A stretch of DNA of 64,000 bases from CAYZXL01 sp964482435 (GTDB lineage: Bacteria > Auribacterota > JABMQX01), in NCBI GenBank assembly GCA_964482435.1, contig CAYZXL010000008.1, positions 62,001 through 126,000 on the forward strand, read 5' to 3'. The notes beneath the pieces were generated by a model. It saw only the letters and a program-made list of their open reading frames with translations. It was not told the origin of the DNA and did no database searches. A program made the position numbers and the translations under genes. Numbering within the stretch: position 1 is the stretch's first letter; each line of letters opens with the position of its first letter. Below, in pieces: positions 59,726 to 64,000 of this stretch.

Positions 59726-62518
59726 ATGAGATGTTTCATAACGAGCATTTTGTTCTGGGGCATTTTGGCCATCCAAGCCTATGGCGCCGACTCGCCGGAG
59801 GAGATCAAAGTCAGGGTCTCGTGGGGACATGAGGCTGCTTTGCACACCTCGCACTTCGCCAGAATCTTGCCAAGCGCGGTGGAGGTGACTAACACAAAGC
59901 CGGTGGATTTTGAGGAGGAGGATGGGTTCAAGGAAGAGGCGTGGCGGACGCAGGCGGGAGGCGGCGATATTGATGGCCTGGAGCTTTCGATTCGGTCTTT
60001 GCCAACGCCTGTTCAACCCATCCAGAACCTGCATGTCATCTGGGCAGACCTGATTGCTCAAAGCGACTCCGACACCGCGCGCCGTCTCATCTCCGACCCG
60101 GCTTTTCGGCGCGATGCTCGCAGACTGACGATTCAGCTCGACGCCGAGGCGACGCGAGGATGCACCGTGACGATTGACCAACTTCTCACTCAGCGCACGT
60201 TCTGGATTCCCTCGCTTGACCTTTACATTGACGCGAGTGACAAGGCTGTTTCGTTTGCCCAGCATAAGGCGGGGCTGGCTTCGTTTCGCGGAAAGCGCGT
60301 CCTCGACGAGCTTCATCGGCAGCCTGAAGCAATGTATGAGGAGTTCAAGGCCCGCTGGGAGGATATGGGCAGCCCGCTCTATGAACATCCCGCGCAGCCG
60401 GCTCCCGGGCACATCGTCTGTGTGACGTGGGACAGTGCAATTCACAAATTCGGCATTGACCGCGGCGCGGGGGTTTGGAACGACCTCGGCAATCCGGACA
60501 GGTTTCGATTCTGGTTCGATTTTGGCGACCTCGCGCGCAGTATCTCGCAGTCCTGGAAAGGACAGCGGTTGACCGACGGGTTTCCGATCGTGGTAACGCT
60601 GTTTGAGGAGGACGGCCTCCGGTACGAGGTTGAGCAGTTTGCCTATCCGCTCAATGGCCCGCCCACCGAGAGGCGAGGCGACATGCCGATGGTGCTTCTG
60701 CAAAAGGTAAAACTCACGTCACTGTCGAGTCAGAGACGGTCGGTTCCTGTGGCTCTGAACCACCGGCGGAAGCTCCCATCTGACGCGAGATTCGGGGTGA
60801 GCTCTCACGACGGCACGTTTTTCGTCGAGAACACACTGGACGGCCGCGTTTTGTTTGCAGTCAGCGGCGTCACGGGGCAGCCCGCCTGTGCCGGCGTGTC
60901 GGATTACCAGGGCGAGATGAAGCCCGTCAATGTCACGGTCCCGGTTGACCTGCCGCCGCATCAATCGCGCGAGCTCGTCGTGAAGCTCCCTTCGCCGATG
61001 GTGGAGCAGCAGGGACGAGCAACGCTGGCTGGCCTGGACTACAATGCTGCGCGAGCGGCGACGCTGACGTTCTGGGGGGACTACGAATCGCGCGGTGCGT
61101 TGTTCCACGTGCCGGAGAGGGCGGTGAACGAATTGTTTCGCGCCAACCTCTGGCACGCGCTCCGTCTGCCTCGCCGACATGGCGGTCAGGAACCGGGCAT
61201 CAAAATTGACCTGCCTTACTCGAACTTCGCGTACGCTCAGACGGGGATTCCGTGGCCCGTAAATGAATCGGTCTATGTGGATTACATGATTTACGACCTG
61301 CGCGGCTACCACGACGTGGCGGCGGAGGAACTCGCCGCGATATTGCACGACAACCAGGAGCCCAGCGACCGGATCAAAGGCTATGCGGACTGGCTTGTCT
61401 ATACGCCGTCAACCCTGTATGCCGTCGGCAAGAACTATTTGCTCTCGCAGGACCGTCATTCTTTTGAGCAGTCACTTCCGGCTTCGCTCAAGGCGATGGA
61501 CTGGTGCCTCGACCGACTCCGGGAGGCGCAAAACAATCCGGGGACGACCCGGGGGCTTGTCCATGGACCTTTGAACGACGGGACGGGACCGGGCTACTGG
61601 GCGTTCAACCAGGCGTACATGTTCGCGGGTCTGGACGTTTTCGGGAGAGCCTTGCAGCGATTCGGCCATCCGCGCGCGGAGGAGTGCCTCGCGGCGGCGA
61701 GAGACCTTCGGAAATCCATTGCGCGCGCCTTTGGTGCGGCGTCGGTTCAATCACCCGTTGTTCAACTGCGCGACCACACCTGGATTCCATACGTTCCGTG
61801 CGAGGCAACGCGCTTCGGCCGCCTGCTCGACCAATGGTATCCGACCGACGTGGACACGGGGGCAGTTCACCTTCTCCGCTTGAAAGCCATTCCCGCCACT
61901 GGCGACCTCGCCGAATCGCTCCTGAACGACCACGAGGACAATCTATTTCTGCACGGTTGGGGTATGGCGAACGAACCAGTGTACAACCCGCAAGGGACTG
62001 CCTACCTCCTGCGCGATGACCCCGCCGCCGTCATCCGCACTTTCTACAGCATGATGGCGTGCGCGTTCAGCCATTCGACTTACGAGCCTGTCGAACACCG
62101 CTGGACTCACGGGCAGTACTTCGGTCCACCGAGCACGGACGGAGCCTGGGCTGAGCTTTACCGGAACATGCTGATTCAGGAACTGGACGACGATACGTTG
62201 CTGCTATTCGCCGGCACGCCACGGACCTGGCTCGACGACGGAAAGAAAATCCAGGTTGTCAATGCGCCTACTTATTATGGAAAGCTTTCCGCCTGGGTGG
62301 AGAGCCGCGCGGAGCTTGGAGAGATCCTTGCAGAGATCGAGATGCCTACCTCTGTTCCGCCCAAATCTGTGCTGATTCGGTTGCGTCATCCGCGAAGCAG
62401 CCCCATGCGGTCGGTAAAGGTGAACGGCCAGAGCTGGACGGATTTCGATGTCAAAAAGGAATGGGTTCGTATCGAGAATCCGAGGGAGCGGCATTACGCC
62501 CTGGTCGTCGAGTACTGA
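59726..62518 (+). CDS. Large secreted six-hairpin glycosidase-like protein
   Basis: A 930-residue exported protein with a signal peptide (RCFITSILFWGILAIQAYGAD). About residues 60-440 are beta-rich. Residues about 450-830 show the (alpha/alpha)6 pattern of six-hairpin glycosidases: VNELFRANLWHALRLPRR, SVYVDYMIYDLRGYHDVAAEELAAIL, GLVHGPLNDGTGPGYWAFNQAYMFAGLDVFGRAL, then LHGWGMANEPVYNPQG and EPVEHRWTHGQYFGPPSTDGAW. A C-terminal beta-sandwich follows. Relatives include GH63/GH78-like and trehalase-like enzymes; the family is not certain. GAGGA precedes the ATG at 59726; starts further up would put 46 residues before the signal peptide. Confidence 0.78.
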   Translation: MRCFITSILFWGILAIQAYGADSPEEIKVRVSWGHEAALHTSHFARILPSAVEVTNTKPVDFEEEDGFKEEAWRTQAGGGDIDGLELSIRSLPTPVQPIQNLHVIWADLIAQSDSDTARRLISDPAFRRDARRLTIQLDAEATRGCTVTIDQLLTQRTFWIPSLDLYIDASDKAVSFAQHKAGLASFRGKRVLDELHRQPEAMYEEFKARWEDMGSPLYEHPAQPAPGHIVCVTWDSAIHKFGIDRGAGVWNDLGNPDRFRFWFDFGDLARSISQSWKGQRLTDGFPIVVTLFEEDGLRYEVEQFAYPLNGPPTERRGDMPMVLLQKVKLTSLSSQRRSVPVALNHRRKLPSDARFGVSSHDGTFFVENTLDGRVLFAVSGVTGQPACAGVSDYQGEMKPVNVTVPVDLPPHQSRELVVKLPSPMVEQQGRATLAGLDYNAARAATLTFWGDYESRGALFHVPERAVNELFRANLWHALRLPRRHGGQEPGIKIDLPYSNFAYAQTGIPWPVNESVYVDYMIYDLRGYHDVAAEELAAILHDNQEPSDRIKGYADWLVYTPSTLYAVGKNYLLSQDRHSFEQSLPASLKAMDWCLDRLREAQNNPGTTRGLVHGPLNDGTGPGYWAFNQAYMFAGLDVFGRALQRFGHPRAEECLAAARDLRKSIARAFGAASVQSPVVQLRDHTWIPYVPCEATRFGRLLDQWYPTDVDTGAVHLLRLKAIPATGDLAESLLNDHEDNLFLHGWGMANEPVYNPQGTAYLLRDDPAAVIRTFYSMMACAFSHSTYEPVEHRWTHGQYFGPPSTDGAWAELYRNMLIQELDDDTLLLFAGTPRTWLDDGKKIQVVNAPTYYGKLSAWVESRAELGEILAEIEMPTSVPPKSVLIRLRHPRSSPMRSVKVNGQSWTDFDVKKEWVRIENPRERHYALVVEY

Positions 62519-62832
62519 GGAGGGCCGGCAGGGATTTGCTGGACAGGATCGACAGGATGGACCGGATAATCTTCATACCGAGCGTAGCTGGCAAACCGCC
62601 CACGCGGCACCGGGGATTGCGAGGGGCGGTAGAAACGCATCACGTTCGCGCCCAGGACTGATCCCTTGCAGCGTCCCCCATTTTCTTGCGGAAAATCCGA
62701 CAACAACTGTGATACTCTCAGGATTGCTGTGGAATCTTTGCTGTCGGCAAAAACTCGTCGCTGCGTATATCCAAGGAATCCCAGGGAAAGCTACTTCTGC
62801 CGTCTCAAGGTGCGGAGCCTGAGGAGGTCGTG
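62519..62832. other. Interval before exbB
   Basis: Apart from the GACAGGAT repeat near its start I see no gene. A weak promoter-like TTGCGG-N18-TGATAC lies near 62688-62717. Confidence 0.4.
62541..62573 (+). repeat. GACAGGAT dispersed repeat
   Basis: Reads ggacaggatcgacaggatgg, then accggataat, 22 nt after the stop of the glycosidase-like gene. Confidence 0.55.
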
Positions 62833-63471
62833 ATGTTCAAAATCATCGAGATGGGCGGCGTACTGATGTACCCGATTCTGCTCTGCTCCATAGTCTTCCT
62901 GGCGATTTTCATAGAGCGGCTTTATCATTACCGTCGAGCAGCGATTGATGCGGACCAGTTCATCTCGGGCATACGAAACATCCTGAAGGAGAAGAAAATC
63001 ACCGAAGCCATGTCCGTTTGCGACGAGACGCCCGGTCCGGTGTCTCACATTGTCAGAGCCGCAATCCTCAAACACGACCGCCCGAGACAGGAGATAAAGG
63101 AGACCATCGGAGACGCGGCACTCGAGGAAATCCCGCGCTTAGAGAAGAACCTCAACATCCTGGCGACGGTGGCCCACGTTGCTCCGCTATTAGGTCTTTT
63201 GGGCACGGTTATTGGAATGATAAATTGCTTCCAGAAGATTGAATCCCTCGGCGGCAGGGTGAACGCGGGCGACCTCGCTGGCGGCATCTGGGTCGCCTTG
63301 ATTACCACAGCGGCGGGGCTTTGCGTTGCGATACCGGCTTATGTCTCCCACAACTATCTTGTCAGCCGCGTCAACTCTCTCGTCCACGACATGGAGAGAA
63401 GCGCCACGGAGGTCGTGGAGCTTCTCGCAACTCCTGAGCACGAAGGGCAGGCAAATGCGGTTCAGGCGTAG
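62833..63471 (+). CDS. exbB: ExbB/TolQ/MotA-family proton channel protein
   Basis: A 212-residue inner-membrane protein of the MotA/TolQ/ExbB family with three transmembrane segments (about 10-28, 115-140 and 155-180). The conserved block LNILATVAHVAPLLGLLGTVIGMINCF, with the LLGTV motif, lies at about residue 105-130, and GGIWVALITTAAGLCVAIPAY in the last segment. With ExbD it forms a proton-driven stator that energises TonB or a Tol-like system. GGAGGT lies close to ATG 62833; a GTG at 62830 is less likely. No tonB or tolA is seen before the window ends. Confidence 0.88.
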   Translation: MFKIIEMGGVLMYPILLCSIVFLAIFIERLYHYRRAAIDADQFISGIRNILKEKKITEAMSVCDETPGPVSHIVRAAILKHDRPRQEIKETIGDAALEEIPRLEKNLNILATVAHVAPLLGLLGTVIGMINCFQKIESLGGRVNAGDLAGGIWVALITTAAGLCVAIPAYVSHNYLVSRVNSLVHDMERSATEVVELLATPEHEGQANAVQA

Positions 63472-63862
63472 CGCGACAATGACCAGTGCTTTCATGGACA
63501 TGACCCCGCTGATAGACGTGGTGCTTCAGCTCATCATATTCTTCATGCTAACATCTTCCTTCATGTTCAATCCGGGCGTGAAAGTTGACCTCCCCGAATA
63601 TACTTCCGACGAGGCGGTGAATAAGGACGACATAATTATCACGATAACCGAAGAGCAGCTTTACTTCTTTAACGAAAGCTCTCTCGTCTTGCCTGAGCTG
63701 CGAAAAAGGTTCAGCGAGGCCGCCTCTCGGAACCCGAATGCTCGTCTCATCATAAAGGCAGCCAACCGGGTTCCGCACGGCGATGTCGTCAATGTGATGC
63801 TCATGGCAAAGGACGCAGGAATCAAAAACCAGGCCTTCGCCACTCGGCCCGAGGAGGAGTGA
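63455..63862 (+). CDS. exbD: ExbD/TolR-family protein
   Basis: A 135-residue protein: a short cytoplasmic start, one membrane segment with the key Asp (FMDMTPLIDVVLQLIIFFMLTSSF, Asp about residue 21) and a periplasmic domain (LIIKAANRVPHGDVVNVMLMAKDAG). The Asp carries protons in the ExbB-ExbD channel. It overlaps exbB by 17 nt. Earlier in-frame ATGs within exbB lack support. Confidence 0.88.
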   Translation: MRFRRSATMTSAFMDMTPLIDVVLQLIIFFMLTSSFMFNPGVKVDLPEYTSDEAVNKDDIIITITEEQLYFFNESSLVLPELRKRFSEAASRNPNARLIIKAANRVPHGDVVNVMLMAKDAGIKNQAFATRPEEE

Positions 63863-63866
63863 AACG

Positions 63867-64000
63867 ATGCCGTCGCTCAGGAAAGGAGAGCCGCGGTGGG
63901 GCAGGCGGGTCGCCGGCGTTCGATCTTCCGCCGGGGCCGATAGGAAAGGAGGTTGTCCTCATTTTGTATCGCAGGCATTCTCTCTAAACATTCCCGGAAG
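63867..64000 (+). CDS. Possible start of a further gene in the exbBD operon (truncated by window end)
   Basis: An ATG at 63867 lies 4 nt after the exbD stop, preceded by GAGGAGGAG, and the frame stays open for the 44 codons left (MPSLRKGEPRWGRRVAG...). It is basic and shows no membrane segment yet. A second ExbD or a TonB-like gene would be expected here, but nothing in the visible residues proves it. A further AGGAGG near 63950 leaves a later start possible. Confidence 0.35.
   Translation, partial: MPSLRKGEPRWGRRVAGVRSSAGADRKGGCPHFVSQAFSLNIPG

Overview
The window is a 64 kb stretch of a moderately GC-rich bacterial chromosome with a Gram-negative cell plan: there is a predicted outer-membrane barrel, a Wza-type export lipoprotein or secretin-like protein, ExbB/ExbD and several lipoprotein, Sec or Tat signals. 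The mix of genes is typical of free-living, largely anaerobic polysaccharide-associated lineages of the Planctomycetes/Verrucomicrobia/Hydrogenedentes kind: choice-of-anchor Q beta-helix proteins, DUF6807, a corrinoid protein with a UroD-type methyltransferase, a LarA-like protein, many secreted glycosidases and AlgI/AlgJ. This placement is an inference from gene families; no rRNA or other marker is present to fix it. Housekeeping promoters are readable in several places as TTGACA-N16/18-TAnnnT, and most true starts have a GGAGG-like site.

Layout. 1-7026 (minus) is most of a giant secreted protein: signal peptide, LamG domain, 17 tandem Ig-like (He_PIG) repeats of two alternating types, a BACON-like module and a beta-helix; its 3' end lies outside the window. 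7.9-11.2 kb holds a pseudopilin, a radical SAM protein, a LarA-like protein and tadA. A tRNA-Ser(CGA) at 11.58 kb precedes a large GAF-PAS-receiver protein and then a 930-aa STAND NTPase with an N-terminal PD-(D/E)XK nuclease, a likely defence gene with its own promoter, bracketed by a dispersed GACAGGAT repeat. 18.0-21.6 kb holds a methyltransferase, a DUF1015 protein and an HhH-GPD protein that keeps its Fe-S cysteines but seems to lack the catalytic Lys and Asp. 21.9-27.3 kb is an exopolysaccharide export operon (FecR-like protein, barrel, Wza-like protein, BY-kinase with an extreme tyrosine tail) without glycosyltransferases nearby.

27.5-37.5 kb is catabolic: DUF6807 protein, amidohydrolase, PLP-dependent lyase, corrinoid protein plus UroD-type methyltransferase, a mazEF pair with a readable palindromic operator, an L-fucose-isomerase-family protein and a second beta-helix protein. 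After a repeat-rich gap with a tRNA-Arg(CCG), 38.7-50.8 kb on the minus strand carries a glycosidase-like protein, a double metallo-beta-lactamase protein, a GH39-like glycosidase, AlgJ- and AlgI-like acetylation proteins, a lipoprotein, an internally duplicated beta-propeller and a Tat-exported protein resembling fucose isomerases.

51.1-55.0 kb is a polX-gltX-lysE operon. The polX promoter, leader and first 11 codons are duplicated 4.4 kb away at 59.4 kb. Between the two copies sits a small accessory cluster: an HExxH membrane protein, a two-TM protein, a histidine kinase, a receiver protein and a sugar isomerase/epimerase. The window ends with a large secreted six-hairpin glycosidase-like protein and exbB-exbD. 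The best candidates for unusual biology are the nuclease-STAND protein, the segment between the polX repeats, and the giant alternating-repeat surface protein.
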